Shown: positions 24,381-34,383 of the stretch, piece by piece
How the letters are laid out: each line of letters starts with the position of its first letter
Position numbering within the stretch: position 1 is the first letter of the stretch
Source: Falsiroseomonas frigidaquae
GTDB taxonomy: Bacteria > Pseudomonadota > Alphaproteobacteria > Acetobacterales > Acetobacteraceae
Reading direction: 5' to 3'
Length of the DNA: 64,000 nucleotides
Assembly (NCBI RefSeq): GCF_012163145.1
Contig: NZ_JAAVTX010000002.1
Coordinates: 806,001-870,000 of the forward strand
Made by a program: the position numbers and the translations under genes
The notes under the pieces: model-generated
What the model saw: only the letters and a program-made list of their open reading frames with translations
Told to the model about the DNA's origin: nothing
Database searches by the model: none

Positions 24381-25373
24381 TCAGGCCTGGACGAGGTTGT
24401 CCGGCACCTGCTGGCCGCTTTCGCGCAGATAGCGCGCCGCACCGGGGTGGAAGGGCAGGAAGGTGTTCTTCGTCCAATTCGCCGCCAGCGTCTCCGACGC
24501 CGCCGCGATCGCCGCCTTCAGCCGGGCGTTCTGCGACAGCACCGACTTGGTGATCTCATAGGCCAGGTCGTCGGGGATCGACTTGTGGACGATGGCGAAG
24601 TTGTACATGCCGACGATGCCGAGCGGCTTCTGCTGGGTGCGATAGGTGCCCATGGGCAGCGAGCCCGCCGCCAGTTCCGGGTATTTCGCCGTCAGCTTGG
24701 TGATCTCATCCTGCGTGAAGTCGAGGAAGTTCACCTCGGCCTGCACCTCGATCTCGGAGAAGGCCGGCACCGGCACGCCGGAGGCGAACAGGAACGCGTC
24801 CAGCAGCCCGTCCTGGATCTGCCCCACCAGGTCGGAAGCCGAGCCGTAGCGCACGGCCGAAGGCGTGACGCCCAGTTCCTGCAGAAGCTGCGGGTAGTAG
24901 GTGCCCGGCGTGCCGCCGCGCGGGCCGACGCCGACGCTCTTGCCGTTCAGGTCGGCATGCTTGGTGATGCCGGTGCGCTTCAGCGCGATGCCGTGGAACG
25001 GCGTGTCGTACATCGGGAACAGCGCGCGGATGTCGCGGAACTTGTTGCCCTGGGTCCAGGCGCCGACGCCGTTCCAGGCCTGCAGCGCCACGCCCATCGT
25101 GGCCATGCCCAGCTCGATCTCCTTGCGGTTCACGAGGATGATGTTCTGGTTCGGGCCCTGCGTCGTGCGGTAGGAGATCTGCACGCCGGTGGCTTCCTGC
25201 GCGATCTGGCCCCAGGCCGGTCCGTACAGCGCATAGGTGCCGCCGGGCGCGGCAGTGCCCATGTTCAGGGCGCGCGGCCAGGACGCGTTGCGCGGCTGTG
25301 CGATGGCCGGCGCGAACAGCGCTGGCGCGGCGGCGCCCAGGATTGTCGCACCCAGCAGGTTGCGGCGAAGCAT
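24381..25373 (-). CDS. TAXI-family TRAP solute-binding protein
   Basis: A 330-residue periplasmic protein with signal MLRRNLLGATILGAAAPALFAPAIAQ. The TAXI (TRAP-associated extracytoplasmic immunogenic) signature is present: NMGTAAPGGTYALYGPAWGQIAQ, VRYGSASDLVGQIQDGLLDAFLFASGVP, and KTRT-like loops near 260. These proteins deliver substrates (often glutamate or other dicarboxylates) to fused DctQM permeases. No such permease lies here, so it is orphan. aagggaga precedes the ATG, and a promoter is recognisable upstream at 25408-25435. Confidence 0.9.
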   Translation of the reverse strand: MLRRNLLGATILGAAAPALFAPAIAQPRNASWPRALNMGTAAPGGTYALYGPAWGQIAQEATGVQISYRTTQGPNQNIILVNRKEIELGMATMGVALQAWNGVGAWTQGNKFRDIRALFPMYDTPFHGIALKRTGITKHADLNGKSVGVGPRGGTPGTYYPQLLQELGVTPSAVRYGSASDLVGQIQDGLLDAFLFASGVPVPAFSEIEVQAEVNFLDFTQDEITKLTAKYPELAAGSLPMGTYRTQQKPLGIVGMYNFAIVHKSIPDDLAYEITKSVLSQNARLKAAIAAASETLAANWTKNTFLPFHPGAARYLRESGQQVPDNLVQA

Positions 25374-25407
25374 GGTTTGTCTCCCTTGGACTGTTTCGTT
25401 GCTTCCG

Positions 25408-25435
25408 ATTATCCCCGGATCACGCGGCGGGGCAA
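25408..25435 (-). promoter_or_regulatory. Putative sigma-70 promoter of the TAXI gene
   Basis: On the minus strand TTGCCC (25435-25430) and GATAAT (25413-25408) are 16 bp apart; the -10 differs from consensus at one base. The leader would be about 30 nt. Confidence 0.5.
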
Positions 25436-25538
25436 GCTTTAGCGGCAGGCGCGCCAGCAGCCCGGCTGGCGGGGTACCGTCGCAGAGCCTGCGGGAAGGG
25501 CTTGCGCGGACTCCGGAATTGGCCACATCCATCGCCAC

Positions 25539-25964
25539 ATGCTGCACCTGCTGAAGCTCTGTGTCGGACCGAAGGAAGTGGCCGAGCTCGCCGCTGGCCA
25601 GGCGCGGCGTGCCGTGGCGGACCCGCCACTGCGCCACCAGACCCGGATGATGCCGAAGCGGGCGGCGGAGCTGGTGGAGGGCGGTTCGCTCTACTGGGTG
25701 CTGTCGGGTGCCATCCGGGTGCGCCAACGCATCCTGGAGGTGCGGGAGGAACGCTGGGACGACGGCAGCAGCTGCGCCGGGCTGGTGCTGGACCCGGAGC
25801 TGGTGCTGCTGGAACCGCGGCCGCAGAAGCCGTTCCAGGGCTGGCGCTACCTGGAGGCCGCCGCGGCTCCGCCGGATGCACCCCGCGGCAGCTCCGCCGC
25901 CAGCGGGCTGGCCGACCTGCCCCCCGCCCTGCGGCGGGAGCTGGAGGCGCTCTGCCTGCTATAG
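25539..25964 (+). CDS. DUF1489 family protein
   Basis: A 141-residue cytoplasmic protein with the family's opening MLHLLKLCVGPKEVAEL, the central HQTRMMPKRAAELVEGGSLYWVLSGAIRVRQRI, and GLVLDPELVLLEPRPQKPFQGWRYLEAA. DUF1489 is found throughout alphaproteobacteria and has no known function. A C-terminal extension of about 25 residues ends in a helix (PPALRRELEALCLL). It is divergent from the TAXI gene and stands alone. Confidence 0.88.
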   Translation: MLHLLKLCVGPKEVAELAAGQARRAVADPPLRHQTRMMPKRAAELVEGGSLYWVLSGAIRVRQRILEVREERWDDGSSCAGLVLDPELVLLEPRPQKPFQGWRYLEAAAAPPDAPRGSSAASGLADLPPALRRELEALCLL

Positions 25965-26084
25965 GCGGCGCCTGCCGGCGGCATCGGCCTTTCATCGCTT
26001 GTGCGGCGCGGCAGGGGCGTCCATCTTCCGGCCGATAGGCGCCCCCGCGTCGCCCGGCCCTTGAGCCAAATGGGAAACCGCCCG

Positions 26085-26597
26085 ATGCGTCGCTTTGCCC
26101 TTCTCTCCCTGCCTGCCGTCCTGGCCCTCGGGCTGATGCTCGACCGGCCCGCTTTGGCGCAGCACTGGAATGATTCCGGCCCGGGCCGCGACCTGCTCGG
26201 CTCCACCGTGACCGATTTCGAGGCGTTCCGGGAACGCACGCCGGCACCGCCTTCGTTCTCCTCCGGCGCCGGCTTCACGCCCGGCGCCCCGGGCGGCCAG
26301 GCCGAGGCGCGCGGGCCGATCCCGCTGCTGGATTGGGTGCCGCCTCCGCCGGTGCCCGCCGCCGCCCCCACGACGCGGCGCCGCAGCCCGCCGCGCCGCA
26401 CGGTGCGCCGCGCCCCACCGGCGCAGCCAGCGTACGCCGCGCCAGCGCCGACCGCCCGCGCTTCCGCAACCCAGTCGGGCGGCGCCGATTGGGAACGCTC
26501 CCTGGCGGAGCGGGAGAGGGAGCTGGAGCGGCTGCGCCGCATCCTGCAGGATGACCGCCTGCGCTACGAACAGGTCCGCCAGCCGCAGCTTCAGTAG
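26085..26597 (+). CDS. Secreted Pro/Arg-rich protein, unknown function
   Basis: A 170-residue protein with signal peptide MRRFALLSLPAVLALGLMLDRPALAQ. The mature protein has an N-terminal part (HWNDSGPGRDLLGSTVTDFEAFRERT), a low-complexity Pro/Arg/Ala stretch (about 85-130), and a C-terminal charged helix (DWERSLAERERELERLRRIL) that could form a coiled coil. Another ATG 15 bp upstream (26070) would add five residues. No family was recognised. It converges with scoB. Confidence 0.6.
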   Translation: MRRFALLSLPAVLALGLMLDRPALAQHWNDSGPGRDLLGSTVTDFEAFRERTPAPPSFSSGAGFTPGAPGGQAEARGPIPLLDWVPPPPVPAAAPTTRRRSPPRRTVRRAPPAQPAYAAPAPTARASATQSGGADWERSLAERERELERLRRILQDDRLRYEQVRQPQLQ

Positions 26598-26640
26598 GAT
26601 CTGTCTGCGGGGGCGCCAGGGCGGCGCCCCCTGCCTGAAT

Positions 26641-27291
26641 TCAGGCGTCGGCCAGGGCGGTGGTGAACTCCGCCTCGGTCTTGTCGCGGATCTCGGCCTC
26701 GGTCACGCCGGGGGCCAGCTCCAGCAGGCGCATCGGGCCATCGCCCTTCTTGTCGATGCCGAAGACGCCGAGTTCCGTCACCACGATGTCCACCACCCGG
26801 CGGCCGGTCAGCGGCAGGGTGCATTCGCGCAGCAGCTTCGGCTTGCCGCCGGCGGTGTGCTCCATCAGCACGATCACGCGCTTGACGCCGGCCACCAGGT
26901 CCATGGCGCCGCCCATCCCCTTCACCATCTTCCCGGGGATCATCCAGTTCGCCAGGTCGCCATTCTGCGCCACCTGCAGCGCGCCCAGGATCGACAGGTC
27001 GATATGCCCGCCGCGGATCATCCCGAAGCTCTGGGCGCTGTCGAAGAAGCTGCTGCTGGGCAGCTGGGTGATGGTCTGCTTGCCGGCATTGATCAGGTCC
27101 GGGTCCTCCTCCCCCTCATAGGGGAAGGGGCCGAGGCCGAGCATGCCGTTCTCGGATTGCAGCTGCACCGTCATGCCGGGCGGCACATGGTTCGCCACCA
27201 GCGTCGGGATGCCGATGCCGAGATTGACGTAGAAGCCGTCCTGCAGCTCGCGCGCCGCGCGCGCCGCCATTTCGTCGCGGGTCCAGGGCAT
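26641..27291 (-). CDS. scoB: 3-oxoacid CoA-transferase subunit B
   Basis: A 216-residue beta subunit of a succinyl-CoA:3-ketoacid CoA transferase. The catalytic glutamate lies in [12 protein letters not shown] (near 45-56), where the enzyme-CoA thioester forms. [39 protein letters not shown] is the long family block. With subunit A it activates acetoacetate or similar keto acids using succinyl-CoA, as in ketone-body or poly-hydroxybutyrate catabolism. The gap to scoA is 13 bp. Confidence 0.93.
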   Translation of the reverse strand: MPWTRDEMAARAARELQDGFYVNLGIGIPTLVANHVPPGMTVQLQSENGMLGLGPFPYEGEEDPDLINAGKQTITQLPSSSFFDSAQSFGMIRGGHIDLSILGALQVAQNGDLANWMIPGKMVKGMGGAMDLVAGVKRVIVLMEHTAGGKPKLLRECTLPLTGRRVVDIVVTELGVFGIDKKGDGPMRLLELAPGVTEAEIRDKTEAEFTTALADA

Positions 27292-27304
27292 GGGTAGGGT
27301 CCTT

Positions 27305-28066
27305 TCAGGCCTGCGATTCGGCGCCGGCCACGGCCGGCGATTCAGACCCGGCCGCAGCCGGGGCGGGATGCTTGCGGGTGGTGCGCTGCTCGATGCGCTT
27401 CTGGAAATCCGGCGGCAGCGCGATCATGCGCTTCACGAAGATGCCGGGGGTGTGGATGTGGTCGGCCTCGATCTCACCGTTGCGGACGATGTGCTCGACC
27501 TGCGCCACCGTCACCTTGGCCGCGGTGGCCATCACCGGATTGAAGTTCCGCGCGGTCTTCCGATAGACGAGGTTGCCCTCGTGGTCCGCCATCCAGGCGT
27601 GGATGATGGCGAGGTCGGCGACCAGGCCGCGCTCCATCACGTAGTGCTCGCCGTCGAATTCCCGGGTCTCCTTGCCCTCCGCCACCGCCGTGCCGTAGCC
27701 GGTCTTGGTGAAGAAGGCCGGGATGCCGGCGCCGCCGGCGCGGATGCGTTCCGCCAGCGTGCCCTGCGGGTTGAACTCGATCTCGAGTTCCCCGGCCAGG
27801 TACTGCTTCGCGAAGGTCGCATTCTCCCCGACATAGGAGCTGATCATCTTGCGGATCTGCCGCGTGTGCAGCAGCAGGCCGAGCCCCGCATCGTCGATGC
27901 CGGCGTTGTTGGAGATGACCGTCAGGTCCTTCACGCCGGATTCCCGGATCGCCTCGATCAGGACGGAGGGTATGCCGCTGATGCCGAAGCCGCCGGACAT
28001 GATGGTCATGCCGTCCCGCAACAGCCCGGCCAGTGCCGAAGTCGCATCCCCGTAGATCTTGCCCAT
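27305..28066 (-). CDS. scoA: 3-oxoacid CoA-transferase subunit A
   Basis: A 253-residue alpha subunit. The glycine-rich CoA-binding motif is [22 protein letters not shown] (near 20-41), and the opening is [16 protein letters not shown]. The C-terminus carries about 20 extra residues rich in Ala/Pro/Ser ([21 protein letters not shown]) not usual for the family. ATG at 28066 is chosen over a GTG at 28072 because aggg lies just upstream. First gene of the scoAB pair. Confidence 0.93.
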   Translation of the reverse strand: MGKIYGDATSALAGLLRDGMTIMSGGFGISGIPSVLIEAIRESGVKDLTVISNNAGIDDAGLGLLLHTRQIRKMISSYVGENATFAKQYLAGELEIEFNPQGTLAERIRAGGAGIPAFFTKTGYGTAVAEGKETREFDGEHYVMERGLVADLAIIHAWMADHEGNLVYRKTARNFNPVMATAAKVTVAQVEHIVRNGEIEADHIHTPGIFVKRMIALPPDFQKRIEQRTTRKHPAPAAAGSESPAVAGAESQA

Positions 28067-28158
28067 TGCCACCCTGTGCCTTCCAGCGCCGATCCCCGGA
28101 ACCTATGCGGGTCCGTGGCGGGGCGGAAGGGGTGATGCAAAAGCCGCATGTGGCAGTC

Positions 28159-28187
28159 TTGCGTAGCCCCCGAGTGGCGGCTATACG
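28159..28187 (+). promoter_or_regulatory. Promoter of the tRNA-Ala gene
   Basis: TTGCGT (28159-28164) and TATACG (28182-28187) are separated by exactly 17 bp. Transcription would start near 28194, about 17 nt before the mature tRNA 5' end. Confidence 0.65.
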
Positions 28188-28210
28188 GCCGGCCTCGCGC
28201 TGAAGCGTGC

Positions 28211-28286
28211 GGGGCCATAGCTCAGTTGGTAGAGCGCTTGAATGGCATTCAAGAGGTCTGGGGTTCGACTCCCCATGGCTCCACCA
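28211..28286 (+). tRNA. tRNA-Ala (anticodon GGC)
   Basis: A 76-nt cloverleaf. The acceptor arm is ggggcca/tggctcc with CCA encoded in the gene, the D arm contains agctcagttggtagagc, the anticodon stem-loop is cttga-atggcat-tcaag with anticodon GGC, and the T arm contains ggttcgact. It decodes GCC and GCU, fitting this GC-rich genome. A promoter precedes it at 28159-28187. It is a single tRNA, not part of an rRNA operon here. Confidence 0.97.
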
Positions 28287-28365
28287 GTTTTCGGAAGGGC
28301 GTCCGCCGCAAGGTGGGCGCCCTTTCCTTTTGGCGGTGACCTGTGGCGGCGCGCCGCCCCGGCGC

Positions 28366-28743
28366 TCAGCCGACCGCCACCACCCGCCAGGCGGCCTCGG
28401 TGCCCTCCGGGGTGCGGATGGTCACCACCTCCCCCGGCCGCAGCCAGCCGGCGCCGCCCAGGATGCGGTGCGGCGGGGCGTCCGCCAGCGGGACGCTGCC
28501 GTGCGGGAAGCGCAGCGACCAGCCTTCCTCGTCATAGGCCACGTCGCCATGTGCCAGGGCCGCGTCCGGCGCCTCCAGCCTTGCCGGCCAGGGGTCTGGG
28601 TCATCCAACCAGGCCTGGCCGTCCGGCGCGCCCTGCGCGTCCAGCGCCATGGCGAAGACGATGCGGTACCCGGCTTCGCCCTGCGGTTCCGCCGGGCTCC
28701 AGGTCCGTACCAATGTCACGTCAACCAGCCTCGACGCGGCCAC
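28366..28743 (-). CDS. Hypothetical acidic 125-aa protein
   Basis: A cytoplasmic protein with no membrane or signal segment: VDVTLVRTWSPAEPQGEAGYRIVFAM, LPHG-like loops and the end WLRPGEVVTIRTPEGTEAAWRVVAVG, suggesting an all-beta fold. No family recognised. It uses a GTG start at 28743 supported by a strong ggagggggc about 5 bp upstream. It lies 66 bp downstream of kup in the same direction and may be cotranscribed with it. Confidence 0.6.
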   Translation of the reverse strand: MAASRLVDVTLVRTWSPAEPQGEAGYRIVFAMALDAQGAPDGQAWLDDPDPWPARLEAPDAALAHGDVAYDEEGWSLRFPHGSVPLADAPPHRILGGAGWLRPGEVVTIRTPEGTEAAWRVVAVG

Positions 28744-28809
28744 GCTGCCCCCTCCCTCGCCAGCGCGACACGGCGTGGCAGCGGGGCAACGCGGCAGCGC
28801 GGCCCCGGT

Positions 28810-30684
28810 TCAGATCGCCACCCGCACGCCCAGCTCGACCACCCGGTCCGAGGGGATGCGGAAGAATTCCGTGGCCGGCAGCGCGTTGCGGCTCATCAGC
28901 GTGAACAGCCATTGGCGCCAGCGTGGCATCTTCGGCACCGCGGCGGCCACCACCGTCTCCCGCCCCAGGAAGTAGCTGGCCTGCATCGGCTCGAAGGGAA
29001 TGCCTACATCGCGCAGCGCTTCCAGCTCCTTCGGCAGGTTCGGGCTTTCCAGGAAGCCGTAGCGCAGGATCACGCGGTGGATGTCGGGCGCCAGCTCCGT
29101 CACCTCCCGCCGGTCCTCGACGCGGGGAATGTCCTCGTTCAGCACGGTCACGAACAGCACCCGCTGGTGCAGCACCTTGTTGTGCTTGAGATTGTGCAGC
29201 AGCGCGCCGGGCACGAAATCCGCCTGGCTGGTCATGAACACGGCAATCCCCGGCACCCGCGTGGTGCGTGACTGCGGCAGCCGGGCCAGGAAGGATTTCA
29301 GCGGCAGGCTGTCCTGGCGGAAGCGGGCGAACAGCAGGTCCCGCCCGCGGCGCCAGGTCAGCATCAGCGTGAACAGGATGACGCCCAGCACCAGCGGCAC
29401 GTAGCCGCCCTCCGGGATCTTCAGCGCGGTCGAGATGAAGAAGGTCAGGTCCAGCAGCAGCAGCGGGCCGAACACCCCGATCACCAGCGGCCAGGACCAG
29501 CGGTACAGCCCCCGGAACACCAGCAGCGCGAGGCAGGAGGTACAGACGAAGGTGCCGGTCACCGCCAGGCCATAGGCGGCCGCCAGGCTGTCGCTGTTCT
29601 TGAACTCCAGCACCAGGATGACGACGCCGATCAGCAGCAGAATGTTCACCTGCGGCAGGTAGATCTGGCCCTGTTCCGTCTCGCTGGTGTGCAGCACGGT
29701 CAGCCGCGGCAGGAAGCCCATCTGCACGCATTGCCGGGCGATGGAGAAGGCGCCGGAGATCATGGCCTGGCTGGCGATGATGGTGGCCAGCGTCGCCAGC
29801 ACCACCAGCGGCAGCCGCGCCCATTCGGGCGCCAGCAGGAAGAACGGGTTCTCGATGGCCGCGGGGTTGGACAGCAGCAGGGCGCCCTGGCCGAAGTAGT
29901 TCAGCGCCAGCGACGGCAGCACCAGCGCGACCCAGGCGATCTGGATGGGCCGACGGCCGAAATGGCCCATATCGGCGTACAGCGCCTCCGCCCCCGTCAC
30001 CGCCAGCACGACCGACCCGAAGGCGATGAAGGCCGCCAGGTGGTAGTGCAGGCAGAACTGGATCGCGTAGGTGGGCGACAGCGCCACCAGCACCTCAGGT
30101 TCCTGCACCACCTCGATCAGGCCGAGCAGGCCGATGACGGCGAACCATACCGCGCAGATCGGGCCAAAGATGCGCCCCATGCTGCCGGTGCCGCGCCACT
30201 GTACCAGGAACAGCGCCAGCAGGATGCCGAGCGCGATCGGCACCACCGCTTCCTCGAATGTCGGCGAGATGACCTTCAGGCCCTCGACCGCCGACAGCAC
30301 GGAGATTGCCGGGGTGATGATGCCGTCGCCGAAGAACAGGCTGGCCCCTGCGATGCCCACCAGCGCCACAAGCCAGCGCCCCCGGTCGGACTGCGCCTGG
30401 CGCTGCGCCAGGGCCATCAGGGCCAGGATGCCGCCCTCGCCGCGATTGTCGGCACGCAGCATCAGGGTGACGTACTTGACCGTGACGGTCAGCACCAGCG
30501 CCCAGAAGATCAGGCTCAGCAGCCCGAGAATCTCCCAGCGCTCGATCCCATCGGATGAGAAATGTAGCAGCGAGGCCCGCAACGCATAAAGCGGGCTGGT
30601 CCCGATATCGCCGTAGACGACACCCAGCACACCAATCAGGGCAACCGCCGTCACAGGACGCGCGGCCGCAGGAGGATGACTCAA
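28810..30684 (-). CDS. kup: Kup-type low-affinity K+ uptake protein
   Basis: About 624 residues: a 12-helix transporter (about 1-450) plus a cytoplasmic C-terminal domain. Diagnostic stretches are [19 protein letters not shown] in the first helix, [32 protein letters not shown] and [15 protein letters not shown]. Kup imports K+ with H+. The start is probably TTG at 30684, with ggag 8-9 bp upstream and a normal length; the frame stays open to 30837 but there it runs into repeat form B. Expression may be affected by that repeat in the leader. Confidence 0.92.
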   Translation of the reverse strand: MSHPPAAARPVTAVALIGVLGVVYGDIGTSPLYALRASLLHFSSDGIERWEILGLLSLIFWALVLTVTVKYVTLMLRADNRGEGGILALMALAQRQAQSDRGRWLVALVGIAGASLFFGDGIITPAISVLSAVEGLKVISPTFEEAVVPIALGILLALFLVQWRGTGSMGRIFGPICAVWFAVIGLLGLIEVVQEPEVLVALSPTYAIQFCLHYHLAAFIAFGSVVLAVTGAEALYADMGHFGRRPIQIAWVALVLPSLALNYFGQGALLLSNPAAIENPFFLLAPEWARLPLVVLATLATIIASQAMISGAFSIARQCVQMGFLPRLTVLHTSETEQGQIYLPQVNILLLIGVVILVLEFKNSDSLAAAYGLAVTGTFVCTSCLALLVFRGLYRWSWPLVIGVFGPLLLLDLTFFISTALKIPEGGYVPLVLGVILFTLMLTWRRGRDLLFARFRQDSLPLKSFLARLPQSRTTRVPGIAVFMTSQADFVPGALLHNLKHNKVLHQRVLFVTVLNEDIPRVEDRREVTELAPDIHRVILRYGFLESPNLPKELEALRDVGIPFEPMQASYFLGRETVVAAAVPKMPRWRQWLFTLMSRNALPATEFFRIPSDRVVELGVRVAI

Positions 30685-30806
30685 AGGCGTTGCTCCAAGC
30701 GCGGAACCTGGGGAGCCATAGGACCGATGCCGGGGCCGGCGCAAGCACGCTGGCCCCCGGGTTGCGCCGGCGATGCCGGGAAGGCGTTGCCTCCCCCCAT
30801 ACCCCC

Positions 30807-30912
30807 GCCACAAAGGGCTTCGGCCCTTCGAACCCATTCCTGCCCAGGACCTCGCGGTCCAGGGGCCCGAGGCCCCTGGTGGGTAGGGCGCGGGGAGGGC
30901 GAAGCCCTCTCC
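30807..30912. repeat. Multi-hairpin intergenic repeat (form B)
   Basis: Between aapP and kup. Hairpins: aagggc-ttcg-gccctt (30813-30828), ccaggggcc-cga-ggcccctgg (30859-30879), and gagggc-gaa-gccctc (30895-30909). The first two and the linking gaaccCAT and cctcgcggt blocks are shared with 13068-13207, but the long palindrome of form A is missing, replaced by about ten bases. It probably also ends aap or shields the kup leader. Confidence 0.75.
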
Positions 30913-30937
30913 GAGATCACCGGCGCAACCCGGCGCC

Positions 30938-31732
30938 TCAATGCCCGCGCAGGATCTGGCTCAGGAACAGCCGCAGGCGGTCGGTCTTGGGGTCGCTGAA
31001 CAGTGCCTCCGGCTCCCCGCTCTCGACGATCTCGCCGCGGTCCATGAACACAACCCGGTCGGCCACCTGGCGGGCGAAGCCCATCTCGTGGGTCACGCAG
31101 ATCATGGTCATGCCGGTCTCCGCCAGCATCACCATGGTATCCAGCACTTCCTTGATCATTTCCGGGTCGAGCGCCGAGGTCGGCTCGTCGAACAGCATGA
31201 TCTTGGGCTTCATGCACAGCGCGCGCGCGATGGCGACGCGCTGCTGCTGGCCGCCGGAAAGCTGGCCGGGGTATTTCTTCGCCTGCTCCGGGATGCGGAC
31301 CCGTTCCAGGTACTCCATCGCCAGTTCCTCGGCTTCCTTCTTCGGCATCCGGCGCACCCAGATCGGCGCCAGGGTGCAGTTCTCCAGCACCGTGAGGTGG
31401 GGGAACAGGTTGAAGGACTGGAACACCATGCCGACCTCGCGGCGGATCGCGTCCAGGCTGCGAAGGTCGTCGGACAGCTCGATCCCGTCCACCATGATCT
31501 TGCCCTGCTGGTGCTGTTCCAGCCGGTTGATGCAGCGGATCATGGTGGATTTGCCGGAGCCGGAGGGGCCGCAGACCACCACCCTTTCGCCGGTTGCGAC
31601 GGTCAGGTTGATGTCGCGCAGCACATGCAGCGCGCCGAACCACTTGTTCACGTCCTGCAGCACGATCGCCGGCGGCGCATCGGCCCGCATGGCGGAGGCA
31701 AAGCGGCCCTCGGTCTCGATGGTGTCACCCAT
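30938..31732 (-). CDS. aapP: General L-amino-acid ABC transporter ATPase
   Basis: A 264-residue ABC ATPase of the polar amino-acid class. Walker A is GPSGSGKST (near 54-62), the signature LSGGQQQR, Walker [13 protein letters not shown], and the switch His in VTHEMGF. It energises the AapQM channel. Last gene of aapJQMP, 36 bp after aapM. Intact, with a short N-terminal extension of about 20 residues before the ABC core. Confidence 0.95.
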   Translation of the reverse strand: MGDTIETEGRFASAMRADAPPAIVLQDVNKWFGALHVLRDINLTVATGERVVVCGPSGSGKSTMIRCINRLEQHQQGKIMVDGIELSDDLRSLDAIRREVGMVFQSFNLFPHLTVLENCTLAPIWVRRMPKKEAEELAMEYLERVRIPEQAKKYPGQLSGGQQQRVAIARALCMKPKIMLFDEPTSALDPEMIKEVLDTMVMLAETGMTMICVTHEMGFARQVADRVVFMDRGEIVESGEPEALFSDPKTDRLRLFLSQILRGH

Positions 31733-31768
31733 TTTCAGCTTCCCTGCTCATTCTTCCGGGGCCTGCGT

Positions 31769-32911
31769 TCAGCGGCGGCGATGTTGGTTGAGGTCGCGTT
31801 CCAGGTCCTGGCTGTACTTCGACATGGCGAAGCAGAAGACCAGGTAGATGGCGCCGACGAAGACATAGACCTCGATCCCGAAGCCCTGCCAGGCGGGCTC
31901 CACGATCGCCGTCTTGCCGGCGGTCAGCAGGTCGAAGATGCCGATGATCAGCACCAGCGACGTGTCCTTGAAGAAGCCGATGAAGGTGTTCACCAGCGGC
32001 GGAATCACCAGCCGCAGCGCCTGCGGCAGGATGATCAGGCCGGTCTTGTGCCAGTAGGACAGGCCGAGTGCCTCGGCCGCCTCATACTGCCCGCGCGGCA
32101 GGGTCTGCAGCCCGGCGCGCACCACTTCCGCCAGGTAGGCGCCGGCGAACAGCGTGATGGCGACCTGCGCGCGCAGCAGCTTGTCGATGTTCATGCCCTC
32201 CGGCAGGAACAGCGGGAACATCACGCTGGCCATGAAGAGCAGGCTGATCAGCGGCACGCCGCGCACCAGTTCCACATACAGCACGCAGAGCGTCTTGATC
32301 GCCGGCAGCTTGGACCGCCGGCCGAGCGCCACCAGCACCGCCAGCGGAAAGGCGAAGGCCAGGCCGAAGGTGGACAGGATCAGCGTGATCGGCAGCCCGC
32401 CCCAGCGTTCCTGCGGCACATAGGACAGGCCGAGCACGCCACCCCACATCAGCACGCCGATCAGGGTCAGCGTGCCGACCCAGATCGGGATCAGCACCCA
32501 GGACCAGAAGCGCCGCATGGCGGAAACCACGTACAGGGCGATGAACAGCGCGCAGACCAGCAGCGGCCGCCAATGCTCCTCATACGGGTAGGTGCCGAAC
32601 AGGATGAAGCGGTGCTTCTCCCCGATCACCGCCCAGCAGGCGCCGGAGCCTTCGAGCGCCCGGCAGGCCTGGGTCTGCGGCACGTTGCCCTGCATGGGCA
32701 CGGTCCAGATGGCATTGATGAAGGCCCAGTCTATGAAGCCGATGGTCCAGCGCACCAGCAGATAGGCCAGCGCCAGGGACACGGCGGTGTTGATCCAGGA
32801 GGAGAACAGGTTGGCCCGCAGCCAAGCCACCGTCCCCGTGCTGGTCACCGGCGCGGCGCGCGGCGCGGCTTCCGGGCTGGCCGCCGCGGCATTCAGCGTG
32901 ACGTCGCTCAT
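31769..32911 (-). CDS. aapM: Amino-acid ABC transporter permease AapM
   Basis: A 380-residue permease. The binding-protein-dependent transport domain is in the C-terminal half, with the EAA loop as YEAAEALGLSYWHKTGLIILPQALRLVIPP. The N-terminal half has extra helices and a periplasmic loop (AFINAIWTVPMQGNVPQTQACRALEGSG), the long form characteristic of AapM/BztC in alphaproteobacteria. It heterodimerises with AapQ. Separated from aapQ by 2 bp. Confidence 0.93.
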   Translation of the reverse strand: MSDVTLNAAAASPEAAPRAAPVTSTGTVAWLRANLFSSWINTAVSLALAYLLVRWTIGFIDWAFINAIWTVPMQGNVPQTQACRALEGSGACWAVIGEKHRFILFGTYPYEEHWRPLLVCALFIALYVVSAMRRFWSWVLIPIWVGTLTLIGVLMWGGVLGLSYVPQERWGGLPITLILSTFGLAFAFPLAVLVALGRRSKLPAIKTLCVLYVELVRGVPLISLLFMASVMFPLFLPEGMNIDKLLRAQVAITLFAGAYLAEVVRAGLQTLPRGQYEAAEALGLSYWHKTGLIILPQALRLVIPPLVNTFIGFFKDTSLVLIIGIFDLLTAGKTAIVEPAWQGFGIEVYVFVGAIYLVFCFAMSKYSQDLERDLNQHRRR

Positions 32912-32913
32912 GC

Positions 32914-34119
32914 TCAGCGCTCCACCAGGGCAATTCTGGAATTATACCAGTTCATGAACAGGCTGATCGACAGGCTGATGGTCAGGTAGACCAGCATGAT
33001 GATGGCGATGCCCTCGATCGCCTGGCCGGTCTGGTTCAGCGTGGTGTTGGCGATGCTGACGATGTCCTGGTAGCCGATGGCGACGGCCAGCGAGCTGTTC
33101 TTGGTCAGGTTCAGATACTGGCTGGTCATCGGCGGCACGATCACCCGCAGCGCCTGCGGCAGCACGATGCGCTTCAGGATGTCGCCGCGGCGCATGCCCA
33201 GCGCCTGCGCCGCTTCCCACTGCCCCTGGTTCACCGCCTGGATGCCGGCGCGGACGATCTCCGCGATGAAGCCGGCGGTGTAGGTCACCAGGCCGAGCAG
33301 CAGCGCGAAATACTCCGGCGTCATCGCGATGCCGCCGCGGAAGTTGAAGCCGCGCAGCGCCGGGATATCCGGTGTGAAGGGGGCGCCATGCGCGATCCAG
33401 ACCAGCAGCGGCAGCCCGACCATCAGCACCAGGCCGGCCGGCCATACTTTGCGCGGCTGGCCATCGGCGTATTGGCGGGCGCGCATGGCGCGGGCGTAGA
33501 ACAGCGTGGCCACGAAGCCCGCCACCAGCGCCACCATGGCCCAGCCATGCGCGGGCAACCATTCGATGAAGGGCAGCAGCAGGCCGCGATTGGACAGGAA
33601 CACGCCATCCACCGGGTTCAGCGCCTGGCGCGGCCCGGGCAGGCTCTGCAGGATGGTGTACCAGAACAGCAATTGCAGCAGCAGCGGCAGGTCGCGGATC
33701 ACCTCGACATAGAAGCCGGCGATCTTCGACAGCAGCCAGTTCTGCGACAGCCGCGCGATGCCGACCAGCGTGCCGAGGATGGTGGCCAGCACCACCCCCA
33801 CCACCGCCACCTTCAGCGTGTTGAGCACGCCGACCGTCAGCGCGCGCCGATAGGTGTCCGTCGGGTCGTAGTCGATCAGGCTCTCGCCGATCGGCAGCCC
33901 CGCCTCGCGGTCGAGGAAGCCGAAGCCGGTGGCGATCCGGCGCACTGCCAGGTTGTGGACCGTGTTGGACCACAGCCAGTAGACGATCAGGCCCACGATG
34001 CCCACGACCAGAACCTGCCAGACGATGCCGCGCAGGCGTTCATCGGACCAGGACAGGCGGATCGGGCGTCGGGGCGGCCCGGCCTTGGCAAGGCGCGGGT
34101 CGGCGGTCGAGGAGGACAT
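32914..34119 (-). CDS. aapQ: Amino-acid ABC transporter permease AapQ
   Basis: A 401-residue permease with about eight helices and the EAA motif WEAAQALGMRRGDILKRIVLPQALRVIVPP. The unusually long periplasmic segment between the first helices (LAVRRIATGFGFLDREAGLPIGESLIDYDPTDTYRRAL) is typical of AapQ/BztB. ATG at 34119 has aggga upstream; the longer frame to 34245 is unsupported. It is separated from aapJ by 264 bp containing a hairpin, so J and QMP are likely made at different levels. Confidence 0.93.
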   Translation of the reverse strand: MSSSTADPRLAKAGPPRRPIRLSWSDERLRGIVWQVLVVGIVGLIVYWLWSNTVHNLAVRRIATGFGFLDREAGLPIGESLIDYDPTDTYRRALTVGVLNTLKVAVVGVVLATILGTLVGIARLSQNWLLSKIAGFYVEVIRDLPLLLQLLFWYTILQSLPGPRQALNPVDGVFLSNRGLLLPFIEWLPAHGWAMVALVAGFVATLFYARAMRARQYADGQPRKVWPAGLVLMVGLPLLVWIAHGAPFTPDIPALRGFNFRGGIAMTPEYFALLLGLVTYTAGFIAEIVRAGIQAVNQGQWEAAQALGMRRGDILKRIVLPQALRVIVPPMTSQYLNLTKNSSLAVAIGYQDIVSIANTTLNQTGQAIEGIAIIMLVYLTISLSISLFMNWYNSRIALVER

Positions 34120-34307
34120 GCAGCATCCCTGTTGCGGATAGGCTCCGGCAGGTTGGCTCCCACCGGCTATGTAAGGTCTTTGGGTCGAAAGGTGGCGGAG
34201 CCAGGGTCCAGCCGGTGCAAAAGGGGCGTCGAGGCCAAGGTCCATGCAAAAGGTGGGCCGGTGGCACGCAATCCCGGTGCTGCGGGCAGGATCGCTGGTC
34301 CAGAAGG

Positions 34308-34331
34308 CCGGGCGGCACGCGGGCCGCCCGG
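34308..34331 (-). terminator. Hairpin between aapJ and aapQ
   Basis: ccgggcggc (34308-34316) pairs with gccgcccgg (34323-34331) around a 6-nt loop. No T-tract follows on the minus strand. In binding-protein-dependent operons such a hairpin often stabilises or partly terminates the binding-protein message, giving excess AapJ. The remainder of 34120-34383 holds two gcaaaagg repeats (34212 and 34246 area) and nothing else recognised. Confidence 0.45.
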
Positions 34332-34383
34332 ATCAGGCTTCACCCGGCCAGGGCCATGCCGGCCCGGGTCAGGTGTTCGAAGG

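Noticed and set aside
28287..28365. A second tRNA or an attachment site after tRNA-Ala
   Set aside because: No further cloverleaf, no repeated tRNA 3' end and no integrase gene nearby.
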